Shown here: piece after piece, positions 34,537 to 43,296 of the stretch | How positions within the stretch are numbered: the stretch's first letter is position 1 | Layout of the letters: the number at the start of each line of letters is the position of its first letter | Source of the DNA: Brumimicrobium sp035497735 | GTDB lineage: Bacteria; Bacteroidota; Bacteroidia; Flavobacteriales_D; Crocinitomicaceae | Assembly: GCA_035497735.1 (NCBI GenBank) | Contig: DATJCX010000019.1 | Coordinates: 1 to 64,000, forward strand | DNA: 64,000 nucleotides | Reading direction: 5' to 3' | Translations under genes and position numbers: made by a program | Notes under the pieces: generated by a model | The model's input: the letters and a program-made list of their open reading frames with translations, nothing else | What the model was told of the DNA's origin: nothing | The model's database searches: none

Positions 34537-34911
34537 ATGACGAAATTAAGTAAAGTAACAAACTCGGAAGATCTATGCAACTCAATAGTAGAGGGAATGC
34601 AGGATAATAAAGCGGAAGACATAGTGGTAATTGATTTGCGTGGAATTGAAAACTCTGTTGCAGATTTTTTTGTTGTTGCTAGTGGTAACTCAACAACACA
34701 AATTGATGGTATTGCCAATTCCATCGTTCGTTCAACAAGAAAGAATTTACAAGAAAAACCTTGGCATCAGGAAGGAAAGATAACTTCGGAATGGGTATTA
34801 TTAGATTACGTATCTGTTGTGGCACATATCTTTCAAAGAGAGATACGAAAGTTTTATGATTTAGAAGATTTATGGGCAGACGGCGTTGTTCGTCAAATAG
34901 AAAACCAGTAA
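34537..34911 (+). CDS. rsfS: Ribosome silencing factor RsfS
   Basis: 124 residues. Family blocks are IVVIDLRGIENSVADFFVVASG (first strands near 30-51), GNSTTQIDGIANSIV, and the C-terminal EWVLLDYVSVVAHIFQREIR near 88-107. RsfS binds ribosomal protein L14 and keeps the 50S subunit from joining the 30S when nutrients run out. It is the first gene of a plus-strand run, 19 bp before ftsH. Confidence 0.95.
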   Translation: MTKLSKVTNSEDLCNSIVEGMQDNKAEDIVVIDLRGIENSVADFFVVASGNSTTQIDGIANSIVRSTRKNLQEKPWHQEGKITSEWVLLDYVSVVAHIFQREIRKFYDLEDLWADGVVRQIENQ

Positions 34912-34930
34912 AAATACATTTATAATAAAA

Positions 34931-37090
34931 ATGGGAAAAGAAAACAATTCACCTCAAAAACCGAATAAAAACAAAAGTCCATATTCCATATACTGGATTT
35001 ACGCAATTATTGGTTTAACAATCATTGGAGTTCAGCTATTTATGAACTCTAACACCAACAAGAAAATTCAATCACAGCAAACTTTCATCACCTTGATGGA
35101 GCATGACTATGTTGAAAATGTAATTTTATGGCGTAATGTTGGTCGCGTTGATTTTAAAATCAATGAAGCCGGTAAAAAAGCAATTGAACAAGGAGACTTT
35201 TCAGGAGAAGACTTTGATGATATCAAAAAGGCATTATCAAATACGAATTCTCCAATGGTTGGTGGTTCTACTCCTAAACTTGGCTTCGACATAGCCTCAA
35301 CTGATGCTTTTGTTAAAGAGTTTGACGCTGCCAATGAGAAGCGTAAGGAAAATAATGTTGGCGTAATTTCCTATAAAGTTGACGAAGAACACAACTATAT
35401 CGCTCAAATATTTAGCTTTATTCTACCAATTTTAATCATCATTGCTATCTGGATGTTCATTCTTAGAAGAATGGGTGGTGGAATGGGTGGCGGTGCCGGA
35501 GGAGGTCAACTCTTCAACATCGGAAAATCTAAAGCACAAGTATTTGAAAAAGGTAAAGGAACAAACATTACATTTAAAGATGTAGCTGGATTGGAAGGAG
35601 CTAAAGAAGAGATTCAAGAAATTGTAGCTTTCCTTAAGAATCCTAAGAAATACACTGAATTAGGTGCTAAGATTCCTAAAGGAGCGCTGCTGGTAGGACC
35701 TCCAGGAACAGGTAAGACATTGTTAGCTAAAGCCGTTGCAGGGGAAGCTGATGTACCTTTCTTCTCGCTATCAGGTTCAGACTTCGTAGAGATGTTTGTT
35801 GGAGTTGGAGCTTCACGTGTTCGTGACTTATTTAAACAAGCAAAAGAAAAATCTCCTTCTATTATCTTTATTGATGAGATTGATGCAATTGGTCGTGCTA
35901 GAGGTAAGAACGCAAATATGGGTTCTAACGACGAAAGAGAAAACACATTAAACCAGCTACTAACTGAAATGGATGGTTTCGGAACAAACTCTGGAGTGAT
36001 TATTTTAGCAGCAACAAACAGAGCAGACATTCTTGATAAAGCCTTGATGAGAGCTGGTCGTTTTGACAGACAGATTTATGTAGATATGCCAGACTTGAAC
36101 GAAAGAAAAGAAATTTTCGAAGTTCACTTAAAGCCTTTAAAGCTAGGTCCGGATATCGATAGAGAATTCTTATCTAAGCAAACACCTGGTTTCTCTGGTG
36201 CTGACATTGCTAACCTTTGTAACGAAGCTGCATTAATTGCTGCTAGGAAGGAAAAAAAGCAAGTAGAAATGCAAGATTTCCTTGATGCTGTTGATAGAAT
36301 TATCGGTGGTTTAGAGAAGAAAAACAAAATCATTACAAAGGACGAAAAACGTGCGATTGCATTCCACGAAGCAGGACACGCAACAGTATCTTGGTTGGCG
36401 GAACATGCGCACCCACTAGTAAAAGTTACCATTGTACCAAGAGGTCAATCCTTAGGTGCTGCTTGGTATTTACCAGAAGAAAGAACGATTACAAGAACAG
36501 AACAGTTATTAGATGAAATGTGTGCTGCACTTGGTGGAAGAGCGGCAGAAGAAATTATTTTCGGGAAGATTTCTACTGGTGCTTTAAGTGACTTAGAGAA
36601 AGTAACTAAGCAAGCTTATGCAATGGTTTCAATCTACGGATTAAACGATGTTGTAGGGAATATTTCATACTATGATTCTCAAGGTCAAAACCAATTCACT
36701 AAACCCTATTCTGAGGAAACAAATAGAGTGATTGACATTGAGGTTAGAAAACTAATTGAAGAGCAATACACAAGAGCGAAGCAAATTCTAACAGATAATA
36801 AAGACAAACTAATTCTTTTGGCAGAAAAGCTTCTTGAAAAAGAAGTTATTTTCCAAGAAGATTTAGTTGAAATATTTGGAAAACGTTCATGGGACCAATT
36901 GACAACAGTTGAGAAAATGAAAGTTGAAAGTGGAGATATTGACTCAGAAGATATTCTAAAAGGTCAAAAAGGATCGACAGATTCTGAATACTTAGCTGAT
37001 AATACTTCTGCAACGGACGAGACAAAGGATACAAATGAGGATACTGAGAAAGATTCAAACTTGGATCAAAGAGAATCTCCTCGTTACTAA
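34931..37090 (+). CDS. ftsH: ATP-dependent zinc metalloprotease FtsH
   Basis: 719 residues. Two membrane helices (about 17-38 and 155-175) enclose a periplasmic domain. The cytosolic AAA+ module has Walker A GPPGTGKT at 256-263, Walker B IIFIDEIDAIG and the pore motif MFVGVGA. The peptidase zinc site HEAGH is at 479-483, with a further Asp ligand downstream (GALSDLEKVT). It degrades misfolded and short-lived membrane and cytosolic proteins. A low-complexity acidic tail (about 660-719) closes the protein. A DUF2007 frame overlaps the end of the gene. Confidence 0.98.
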   Translation: MGKENNSPQKPNKNKSPYSIYWIYAIIGLTIIGVQLFMNSNTNKKIQSQQTFITLMEHDYVENVILWRNVGRVDFKINEAGKKAIEQGDFSGEDFDDIKKALSNTNSPMVGGSTPKLGFDIASTDAFVKEFDAANEKRKENNVGVISYKVDEEHNYIAQIFSFILPILIIIAIWMFILRRMGGGMGGGAGGGQLFNIGKSKAQVFEKGKGTNITFKDVAGLEGAKEEIQEIVAFLKNPKKYTELGAKIPKGALLVGPPGTGKTLLAKAVAGEADVPFFSLSGSDFVEMFVGVGASRVRDLFKQAKEKSPSIIFIDEIDAIGRARGKNANMGSNDERENTLNQLLTEMDGFGTNSGVIILAATNRADILDKALMRAGRFDRQIYVDMPDLNERKEIFEVHLKPLKLGPDIDREFLSKQTPGFSGADIANLCNEAALIAARKEKKQVEMQDFLDAVDRIIGGLEKKNKIITKDEKRAIAFHEAGHATVSWLAEHAHPLVKVTIVPRGQSLGAAWYLPEERTITRTEQLLDEMCAALGGRAAEEIIFGKISTGALSDLEKVTKQAYAMVSIYGLNDVVGNISYYDSQGQNQFTKPYSEETNRVIDIEVRKLIEEQYTRAKQILTDNKDKLILLAEKLLEKEVIFQEDLVEIFGKRSWDQLTTVEKMKVESGDIDSEDILKGQKGSTDSEYLADNTSATDETKDTNEDTEKDSNLDQRESPRY

Positions 37091-37301
37091 CTCTCCGCTT
37101 GCGGGTTGTGAAACGGTGTACCAAACCACTGAATCACACATGATTAACATCATGAAATTAAAACTAGAAGAAGAAGGAATCCATGATATTATTTTAAATA
37201 ACATGGATTCCTCTTACAATAATTTCGGAAAAGTTGAGCTCTATGTCAAGCAAAATGACGTAATTCGTGCCAAGCATATAATAGATAAAAACTATGAGTA
37301 A
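37035..37301 (+). CDS. DUF2007 domain protein, start uncertain
   Basis: Up to 88 residues from an ATG inside the end of ftsH. The recognisable part begins only near residue 26 (ETVYQTTESHMINIMKLKLE, then DSSYNNFGKVELYV), the usual length and pattern of the DUF2007 putative signal-transducing domain. Conservation therefore suggests a start after the ftsH stop; a GTG at 37116 is in frame but would cut into the first strand. Function is unknown. It overlaps cdsA by 8 bp, so the two are translationally coupled. Confidence 0.7.
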   Translation: MRILRKIQTWIKENLLVTNSPLAGCETVYQTTESHMINIMKLKLEEEGIHDIILNNMDSSYNNFGKVELYVKQNDVIRAKHIIDKNYE

Positions 37302-38112
37302 TATACTTGTCCGTACAATTTGGGGAGCACTTTTCGTTGGTATAATGATTGGTTCATTTCTTTTAGGAACCTATTCAACCGCAGTCATTCTCACATTATT
37401 TATGGCCATCGGTCTGTTTGAATTTTATCGTTTCTTTAAAGAAAATGAAGAAACAAATCCACCAGCGACAACGGGAATCGTAGGAGGAATTTTACTTTTC
37501 ATCACCCTGCTAGCTCCTTCCCTATTTGACTTTCAATTGAATCAATTATGGATAGCCATTCCGGTTTTATTTCTACCTTTTTTCCATATTATATTTAGTC
37601 TAAACAAGAACCCTTTGGCCGACTTAATGGTCCTAGCTTTTTCTTGGTTATACATTCTTCTTCCATTCTATTTTATGTTTAGCATCCAATCTTTCCCAAT
37701 AGAAAGAGAATATTCATGGGGATTCATCCTTGGTTTTTTTGTGATGGTTTGGGCGAATGATACTTTTGCATACTTATCGGGCAGATTTTTTGGAAAACAC
37801 AAACTATTTGAACGTATTTCGCCGAAGAAGACATGGCAAGGTGCAATCGGAGGTTTTATCTTTACTCTTTTATTTGGAGCACTCTATGCGGCACTTTTCA
37901 AACAAGACTTTTTGTTTTGGATACTAGCAGGAGTTGTCATCTCTCCAATGAGCATTTTTGGTGACTTAATTGAATCTAGGTTTAAACGTATTGTCAACGT
38001 TAAAGATTCTGGAACCATACTTCGTGGTCACGGAGGAATCCTTGATCGCTTTGATGCGGCGATGTATGCAGCACCCTTCTTTTATTTGTGGATGACAATT
38101 TATTTCAGTTAG
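37294..38112 (+). CDS. cdsA: Phosphatidate cytidylyltransferase
   Basis: 272 residues with about eight membrane helices. The C-terminal half holds the CdsA signature: ERISPKKTWQGAIGGF near 171-186, then GDLIESRFKR and KDSGTILRGHGGILDRFDA near 243-261. It makes CDP-diacylglycerol, the precursor of membrane phospholipids, from phosphatidate and CTP. A psd-like gene follows after 132 bp, a natural lipid-synthesis partner. Confidence 0.95.
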   Translation: MSNILVRTIWGALFVGIMIGSFLLGTYSTAVILTLFMAIGLFEFYRFFKENEETNPPATTGIVGGILLFITLLAPSLFDFQLNQLWIAIPVLFLPFFHIIFSLNKNPLADLMVLAFSWLYILLPFYFMFSIQSFPIEREYSWGFILGFFVMVWANDTFAYLSGRFFGKHKLFERISPKKTWQGAIGGFIFTLLFGALYAALFKQDFLFWILAGVVISPMSIFGDLIESRFKRIVNVKDSGTILRGHGGILDRFDAAMYAAPFFYLWMTIYFS

Positions 38113-38244
38113 AAAAAGCATCCACTTATTATCTTTAGTCAATTCAGAAAACAGGTGAATGAAAAATTCTTTTGCCTATAATTTACTACATCATCTAAAA
38201 AGAATTATTTTTACACACTATACAAATAATTGCAACTAATTAAA

Positions 38245-38913
38245 ATGAAAATTCATAGAGAAGGTTATTTAATTATCACAGTAGGTCTACTAATTCTTGG
38301 TCTTATTCAAGCTGGGAATTATTATCTATACACAAAAATAGATCAGCAATGGCTATTCATTCTACTAAGCGTAGCTGCCTTAGTAATGGCTTATCTAATT
38401 ATCCAATTCTTTAGAGTTCCAAACATCACTTTCAAAGGTGGGGAAAATGAAATTTACTGTCCAGCAGATGGAAAAGTAGTCGTAATCGAAGAGGTAGAAG
38501 AAACAGAATACTTTAAAGACAGACGAATTCAAGTTTCTATCTTTATGTCGCCACTTAACGTTCATGCAAACTTCAATCCTATCGGTGGAAAAGTAAAGTA
38601 TGCTAAATACCACAAAGGCTTGTTTTTAGTGGCATGGCACCCTAAGAGTTCTACAGATAACGAAAGAACAACTATCGTGGTGGAACACAAAAACGGCAAG
38701 GAAGTACTTTTTCGCCAAGTAGCTGGTGCAGTAGCCAGAAGAATATGCTATTACGTTCAAGAAAAGGATCTGGTAAAGGCTGGAGATGAGTTTGGTTTCA
38801 TCAAGTTTGGATCGCGTATCGACCTATATTTGCCGATTGGAACAAAATTAGATGTTAAAATTGGTGATATCGTAAAAGGAAGAATTACGAAAATAGGAGA
38901 ATTTGAAAATTAA
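38245..38913 (+). CDS. psd: Phosphatidylserine decarboxylase family protein
   Basis: 222 residues from the ATG at 38245; a TTG five codons earlier is less likely. Two N-terminal membrane helices (about 8-27 and 33-52) are followed by the catalytic domain: SIFMSPLNVHANFNPIGG near 93-110 and GFIKFGSRIDLYLP near 188-201. The G-S pair is the expected self-cleavage site that creates the pyruvoyl cofactor. It converts phosphatidylserine to phosphatidylethanolamine at the inner membrane. This is the short Bacteroidota-type enzyme. Confidence 0.92.
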   Translation: MKIHREGYLIITVGLLILGLIQAGNYYLYTKIDQQWLFILLSVAALVMAYLIIQFFRVPNITFKGGENEIYCPADGKVVVIEEVEETEYFKDRRIQVSIFMSPLNVHANFNPIGGKVKYAKYHKGLFLVAWHPKSSTDNERTTIVVEHKNGKEVLFRQVAGAVARRICYYVQEKDLVKAGDEFGFIKFGSRIDLYLPIGTKLDVKIGDIVKGRITKIGEFEN

Positions 38914-38916
38914 TTC

Positions 38917-38924
38917 TATATTTG
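38917..38924 (+). promoter_or_regulatory. -7 promoter element (TATATTTG) of the Cys/Lys-rich gene
   Basis: An exact TAnnTTTG match starting 3 bp after the psd stop and ending 19 bp before the next ATG, giving that small gene its own promoter. Confidence 0.55.
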
Positions 38925-38943
38925 AATCACTAATTAGAAATTT

Positions 38944-39246
38944 ATGAAAAAGACACTGATGATTTTGGCGATGGGACTTATATTCTCATTTGCATTTAAC
39001 GGAGCAGCTTTGGCTACTGAGTCCCCTATTGTTACAAAAACAGAATGTAAGGACGGAGATGGTAAAAAAGCTTGCTGTAAAAAAGATGGCGAGAAAAAAG
39101 AAGACTGTTCTGCTGAGAAAAAAGAAGCTTGCGCTAAGAACAAAGCTGATGCGAACACAAAGTCGGATGCTAAAGCATGTTGTGCAAAGAAAGAAACAGC
39201 ACAAGTAGAAACTAAGAAGGCTGCATGTTGCGCTTCAAAGAAATAA
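38944..39246 (+). CDS. Exported cysteine- and lysine-rich small protein
   Basis: 100 residues. A signal peptide (1-24, ending ALA) precedes a mature chain of 76 residues dominated by Lys, Ala, Glu, Asp and Cys. Nine cysteines lie at 35, 44, 45, 55, 63, 79, 80, 95 and 96; three are C-C doublets, each in an A-C-C context. No fold is recognised and the region is probably disordered. Such composition suggests binding of soft metals such as copper or zinc in the periplasm, but this is inference. It has its own promoter element and terminator, so it is independently expressed. Confidence 0.7.
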   Translation: MKKTLMILAMGLIFSFAFNGAALATESPIVTKTECKDGDGKKACCKKDGEKKEDCSAEKKEACAKNKADANTKSDAKACCAKKETAQVETKKAACCASKK

Positions 39247-39262
39247 AAACTTTAAAAAAATT

Positions 39263-39293
39263 AAAAAAGCACATCATTGATGTGCTTTTTTTT
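39263..39293. terminator. Bidirectional terminator
   Basis: GCACATCA-T-TGATGTGC (39269-39285) flanked by an A-run on the left and eight Ts on the right. It serves the Cys/Lys-rich gene (+) and the acyltransferase gene (-), which converge here. Confidence 0.88.
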
Positions 39294-39311
39294 GTCAATA
39301 GCCTAATAATC

Positions 39312-39869
39312 TTATTCATCCTCAACTGACCGTATTCCTTGTTCAGGATACTTTCCCCTAAATTGACTCAATTCATTCTTTAGGTATTTAAAGTCCTTTT
39401 CGATATCTCCTGTAGGTTCAAACACTTTTAAAATCCCCCCTGTTTTTGTTGGATAATCCATGTAGCCAATATAAATAGGAACATTCGCTTTTAAAGCAAT
39501 ATAGTAAAAACCTTTTCGCCAATTCGGATTGTATTTTCTCGTACCTTCCGGTGTAAATACCAAATATAAATTTTCATGTTCTTCAAAAAATTTTGCTGCT
39601 TGCTCAGTAAATTTATTGTGCTTATTTCTGCTAACAGGCAAACCTCCCATTGCTTTTAAAAGCCATCCTAATGGCGGAAAAAACAACTCACTTTTAATCA
39701 AGAATTTTGCATTTAACTCGTAGTGCCAAAAAGCCAAACGACCAATAACAAAATCAAAGCTACTTGTGTGCGGTCCCATAACAATAATTGCTTTATTTAC
39801 TCCTTCCGGACTATCAGTAATAGTCCAACCAAAGATTTTAAGTAAAACACGCGCGAACTTTTTCATCAT
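39312..39869 (-). CDS. 1-acyl-sn-glycerol-3-phosphate acyltransferase (PlsC-like)
   Basis: About 185 residues; the start is taken at the first of two adjacent ATGs rather than an upstream TTG. The acyltransferase motif GPHTSSFDFVIG (His and Asp four residues apart, near 32-43) is followed by KSELFFPPLGWLLKAMGGLPV and the third block FTPEGTRKYNPNWRKGFYYI near 104-123. It would transfer an acyl chain to lysophosphatidate or a related acceptor at the membrane. It is short for PlsC, like other compact members in Bacteroidota. The true acceptor is uncertain. Confidence 0.85.
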   Translation of the reverse strand: MMKKFARVLLKIFGWTITDSPEGVNKAIIVMGPHTSSFDFVIGRLAFWHYELNAKFLIKSELFFPPLGWLLKAMGGLPVSRNKHNKFTEQAAKFFEEHENLYLVFTPEGTRKYNPNWRKGFYYIALKANVPIYIGYMDYPTKTGGILKVFEPTGDIEKDFKYLKNELSQFRGKYPEQGIRSVEDE

Positions 39870-39908
39870 GCACAAAATAAGTTTTAAAAATAAAACAAAG
39901 TCAAATAA

Positions 39909-40343
39909 CTACTTTAAAGAAGCGAAAGCCTTCTCGGCAGGATATGCATTAAACATTCCGCTTGCTTTTGCCACTAACACCCCATTTTGATTCACTACGG
40001 CTGCTTCTGCATAAATCAATCTTTTTCCAGCAGACAAGACCTTACCTGTAGCTTCTAGCTTATCGCCTAAAAGTACCGGTTTTAAGAAATTAAGATTCAA
40101 ATCCACGGTACTGACAACGTTATTATTTCGTTGTGCTACCGATAAGGCAGCCACACCCAAAGTTCCATCAATTAATCCAGCAACCACACCTCCATGCGCC
40201 GCAGTCGGTGTTGCCAAGTGTTTCTCTTGAATTTCAATCGTGTACTTCACTTCACCATCTCCAATAACTTCCAACTTCATCTCCAAAAATCTTCCGTAAT
40301 TATTTGAAGCTTTGTACAAATCTAAAATTTTGTCGTCTATCAT
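39909..40343 (-). CDS. Hotdog-fold thioesterase (PaaI-like)
   Basis: 144 residues from the ATG at 40343; an upstream in-frame start adds 15 unrelated residues and is rejected. The central helix block TAAHGGVVAGLIDGTLGVAA near 51-70 is the hotdog signature of PaaI-like acyl-CoA thioesterases, with the conserved H-G-G. LNLNFLKPVLLGDKLEATGKV follows. It would cleave an acyl- or aryl-CoA in the cytosol. It is not adjacent to the paa genes at 57-62 kb, so no pathway can be assigned. Confidence 0.87.
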   Translation of the reverse strand: MIDDKILDLYKASNNYGRFLEMKLEVIGDGEVKYTIEIQEKHLATPTAAHGGVVAGLIDGTLGVAALSVAQRNNNVVSTVDLNLNFLKPVLLGDKLEATGKVLSAGKRLIYAEAAVVNQNGVLVAKASGMFNAYPAEKAFASLK

Positions 40344-40452
40344 GCCATCATATTTGATGCAAAAATATGTATTTTTCTTAATATGCAAGCATAAGAAAAG
40401 TTGATTAATATATAAAATGCTTTTATCCCTCCAAAATCAAGTTTCAAATCAT

Positions 40453-40460
40453 TATCTTTG
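40453..40460 (+). promoter_or_regulatory. -7 promoter element (TATCTTTG)
   Basis: An exact TAnnTTTG match 26 bp before the ATG at 40487 of the repeat protein gene. Confidence 0.5.
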
Positions 40461-40486
40461 TTCTTTATAACGATTGTTTCAAAGAA

Positions 40487-40960
40487 ATGAAGTTTTTTAG
40501 ACGAAAGAAAAAGCAAACGCCTACCATTCCTGAAAGTTTTGTAGTGCCACCATTTGAATATCATCCTAAAATAATATTAGCTTGGGCTAAAGGAATTGAA
40601 GGGAATCAAGACTTATTGAATTATTTATGGGAAAATGATTTCAAGGAATTGGTAATTGCTTCACATGCTATTCATTTAAAAGATGATGCTAGAAAATGGT
40701 TGATGGAAAATGGATTTCCACATTTCATGGCTTTCATTAGAGCTGCTGAAGGAGACACCGTTGCTTTAAGTTGGTTGAAAGTTCACGGTTTTGACTTATT
40801 TTACAATATGGCTCTTGCCATTGAAGGAAATAATGAAGGATTCAAATGGATCAATGTGAATAGTACGCAAGAGATATTCATGTTAACGCGAATAATTAAG
40901 GCTGTAAAAGATGAAATCGAGCACGACCATAACGAAACACATAAACGAAGCAGAAAATAA
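40487..40960 (+). CDS. Uncharacterised protein built of four 25-residue repeats
   Basis: 157 residues, not recognised. The basic N-terminus (residues 4-10, FRRKKKQ) could touch nucleic acid or membrane. Residues 37-136 form four consecutive repeats of exactly 25 residues (37-61, 62-86, 87-111, 112-136). Shared positions are a G/K early in the unit, an aromatic or W at position 10, a branched residue at 11, N/H at 14, F at 16 in three copies, and A or I at 25. W-A-K-G at 33-36 may end a partial earlier unit. The pattern suggests a helical solenoid. The C-terminus is charged (K, E, H, R). It has its own promoter and no linked partner. Confidence 0.75.
   Translation: MKFFRRKKKQTPTIPESFVVPPFEYHPKIILAWAKGIEGNQDLLNYLWENDFKELVIASHAIHLKDDARKWLMENGFPHFMAFIRAAEGDTVALSWLKVHGFDLFYNMALAIEGNNEGFKWINVNSTQEIFMLTRIIKAVKDEIEHDHNETHKRSRK
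40595..40894 (+). repeat. Four in-frame 75-bp coding repeats
   Basis: The DNA encoding residues 37-136 of the protein at 40487. The repeats are clear at protein level with an exact 25-residue period, while the DNA copies have diverged, indicating an old expansion. Confidence 0.65.
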
Positions 40961-41022
40961 TTTCCAGTGATTAAAGTAAAAACTTTCACGTTTATATAAC
41001 TTTATAAAAAACAAAAAAACAG

Positions 41023-41586
41023 TTGGAGAAATTTGTAAATATTCATGATGCGGCAGAAGGTTTAAAAGCAGGGAAAACATTGCTCTACCCTACCGACACA
41101 GTTTGGGGCTTAGGTTGTGATGCAACCAACGAAGAAGCGATAAAAAAGATAGAAAAGATCAAACATAGATCAAAAGAGAAGTCTTTTATTCTTTTGGTTG
41201 ACAGCATCGTCATGTTGGAACGTTATGTAAGAGACATACCTGATGTTTGCTTTGACTTGATAGAAGTAACAGACAAGCCATTGACTATTATTTACGACAA
41301 TCCCATGAATTTACCAGCTTCGCTACTTGCCACTGATGGAAGCATTGGAATTCGCGTTACTGAGGATTTGAACTGTATGAAATTGATTCAACGATTGAGG
41401 AAACCATTGGTATCGACAAGTGCCAATATTTCGGGACAGAAAACCGCCACCAGTTTTGAAGATATTCATGAAGAAATCAAAAACGATGTTGACTTAATAC
41501 TCAATGATAGACTAAAGGAAATCATGAAAAATCCTTCAACTATCATCAAAGTAGCGTCAAATGGAAACGTAAAAGTTATCCGATAA
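41023..41586 (+). CDS. tsaC: L-threonylcarbamoyladenylate synthase (TsaC/Sua5/YrdC family)
   Basis: 187 residues from a TTG start; the translation begins MEKFVNIHDAAEGLKAGKTL and has no ATG candidate before the conserved core. Family blocks: LLYPTDTVWGLGCDATNEEA near 20-39, IKHRSKEKSFILLVDS near 46-61, and PLVSTSANISGQ near 128-139. It makes threonylcarbamoyl-AMP for the t6A modification of tRNAs reading ANN codons. It is the short YrdC-domain form without the C-terminal Sua5 domain. Confidence 0.93.
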   Translation: MEKFVNIHDAAEGLKAGKTLLYPTDTVWGLGCDATNEEAIKKIEKIKHRSKEKSFILLVDSIVMLERYVRDIPDVCFDLIEVTDKPLTIIYDNPMNLPASLLATDGSIGIRVTEDLNCMKLIQRLRKPLVSTSANISGQKTATSFEDIHEEIKNDVDLILNDRLKEIMKNPSTIIKVASNGNVKVIR

Positions 41587-41663
41587 AAATTAAATTTAAA
41601 AACCAAGGAAGGAGAAACTGATTTCAATTTCAGTTAATCACATTCCAACTAACAAATTTTGAT

Positions 41664-41671
41664 TAAATTTG
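41664..41671 (+). promoter_or_regulatory. glyS: -7 element (TAAATTTG) with leaderless spacing, glyS
   Basis: An exact TAnnTTTG match, with five bases between its G and the glyS ATG at 41677. The predicted transcription start coincides with the start codon. Confidence 0.55.
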
Positions 41672-41676
41672 CATTT

Positions 41677-43218
41677 ATGAAAAATAATGAGGACAAGTTA
41701 AAAAGTGTAATTTCCCATGCGAAAGAATATGGGTTTGTTTTTCCGTCATCAGAAATTTATGATGGATTATCTGCAACTTACGACTATGGTCAATTAGGCG
41801 CTGAGTTAAAAAACAATATTAAAAGATATTGGTGGACTGCAATGACGCAGATGCACGATGATATTGTAGGTATCGATGCAGCGATTTTCATGCACCCTAC
41901 AACATGGAAGGCATCCGGCCATACGGAGGCTTTTAACGATCCGATGATCGACAATAAAGATTCTAACAAAAGATATCGTGCTGACGTACTAGTAGAAGAG
42001 CACATTGAAAAATACCGTGAAAAAATTGCGAAAGAAGTTGCAAAAGCTAAAAAACGTTTCGGTGAAGCGTTTGACGAAGTGCAATTTTTAGCAACCAACC
42101 CTAACGTTCTAAGAAATCAAGCAAAAGTTGATGAAATAGAAGCAAAATTAGAGAAGGTTTTTGAAAACGACGATTTGGTTGCTTTCAAAGCATTGATTGA
42201 AGAATTAGATATCGTTTGTCCTGTTTCTGGAACAAAAAACTGGACAGATGTTCGTCAATTCAACCTGATGTTTAAAACAGAATTAGGTTCTGTTGCAGGA
42301 GATGCTTCGACGATTTACCTTCGTCCTGAAACGGCTCAAGGTATTTTCGTAAACTACCTAAACGTTCAGAAGTCAGGTAGAATGAAGATTCCTTTTGGAA
42401 TTGCCCAAATCGGTAAAGCTTTCAGAAATGAAATCGTTGCAAGACAATTCATCTTCCGTATGCGTGAATTCGAACAAATGGAAATGCAATACTTTGTACG
42501 TCCAGGTGAAGAATTAAAATGGTATGAATACTGGAAAGAAAAACGTACAAAATGGCATAAAGCATTAGGTTTAGGTGAAGAATTATATCGTTTTCATGAC
42601 CATATCAATTTAGCACACTACGCAAATGCTGCAACGGATATCGAGTTTGACTTCCCAATGGGATTCAAAGAGCTTGAAGGAATTCACTCTAGAACAGATT
42701 ACGATTTAAAGCGCCATGAAGAATTCTCAGGAAAGAAATTACAATATTTCGACCCAGAATTAAATGAACACTATACACCATTTGTTGTAGAAACTTCAGT
42801 TGGACTAGACCGTTTATTCTTAGCTATTTTAAGCGCATCTTATAAGAATGAAACTTTAGAAGATGGTTCAGAAAGAGTGGTATTAAAAATTCCTGCGGCA
42901 CTTGCACCTTACAAAGTTGCCGTAATGCCATTAACGAAAAAAGACGGTTTACCAGAAAAAGCAAAAGAAATTATTGATGAATTAAAGTATGACTTCGCTT
43001 GTCAATACGATGATAAAGACTCTATTGGAAGACGTTACCGTCGTCAAGACGCAATCGGAACTCCATTCCACGTTACTGTTGACCACCAAACATTGGAAGA
43101 CAACATGGTAACGATTAGAGATAGAGATACAATGTTACAAGAAAGAGTCAACATTGCTGATTTACATGGTATTATCAACGAGAAAGTAAGTCTTAAAAAA
43201 CTTTTACAAAAAGGATAA
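41677..43218 (+). CDS. glyS: Glycine--tRNA ligase (dimeric type)
   Basis: 513 residues from the ATG at 41677; an upstream TTG frame extension overlaps the promoter element and is rejected. It is the alpha2 class II enzyme. Visible blocks: VFPSSEIYDGLSATYDYGQLG near 21-41, RPETAQGIFVNYLNVQKSGR (motif 2 region), FGIAQIGKAFRNEI with its Arg, and SVGLDRLFLAIL (motif 3) near 375. A C-terminal anticodon-binding domain follows. It charges tRNA-Gly. A strong terminator follows at 43244. Confidence 0.97.
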   Translation: MKNNEDKLKSVISHAKEYGFVFPSSEIYDGLSATYDYGQLGAELKNNIKRYWWTAMTQMHDDIVGIDAAIFMHPTTWKASGHTEAFNDPMIDNKDSNKRYRADVLVEEHIEKYREKIAKEVAKAKKRFGEAFDEVQFLATNPNVLRNQAKVDEIEAKLEKVFENDDLVAFKALIEELDIVCPVSGTKNWTDVRQFNLMFKTELGSVAGDASTIYLRPETAQGIFVNYLNVQKSGRMKIPFGIAQIGKAFRNEIVARQFIFRMREFEQMEMQYFVRPGEELKWYEYWKEKRTKWHKALGLGEELYRFHDHINLAHYANAATDIEFDFPMGFKELEGIHSRTDYDLKRHEEFSGKKLQYFDPELNEHYTPFVVETSVGLDRLFLAILSASYKNETLEDGSERVVLKIPAALAPYKVAVMPLTKKDGLPEKAKEIIDELKYDFACQYDDKDSIGRRYRRQDAIGTPFHVTVDHQTLEDNMVTIRDRDTMLQERVNIADLHGIINEKVSLKKLLQKG

Positions 43219-43243
43219 AATCTACCATCCTCTACTATAAATG

Positions 43244-43296
43244 ACGAAAATCAAATATTTAGGATAAATCCATCCTTTATTTGATTTTCGTTTTTT
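43244..43296 (+). terminator. Terminator of glyS
   Basis: ACGAAAATCAAATA (43244-43257) pairs with TATTTGATTTTCGT (43278-43291) in a perfect 14-pair stem, with GGAT/ATCC pairing further inside. A T-run follows. The T-run abuts the nfu promoter element at 43296. Confidence 0.88.

Noticed and set aside
34392..34724. Minus-strand frame across the rsfS start
   Set aside because: Antisense to rsfS, with no recognisable domain and no promoter in the right place.
37035..37301. DUF2007 frame as a shadow of ftsH
   Set aside because: Its second half lies beyond the ftsH stop and carries a recognisable domain, so it is kept as a gene with uncertain start.
38986..39208. Cysteine- or lysine-rich frames overlapping the Cys/Lys-rich gene on both strands
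   Set aside because: Composition artefacts of the repetitive AAG/GCT codons; only the frame from 38944 has a signal peptide and a promoter.
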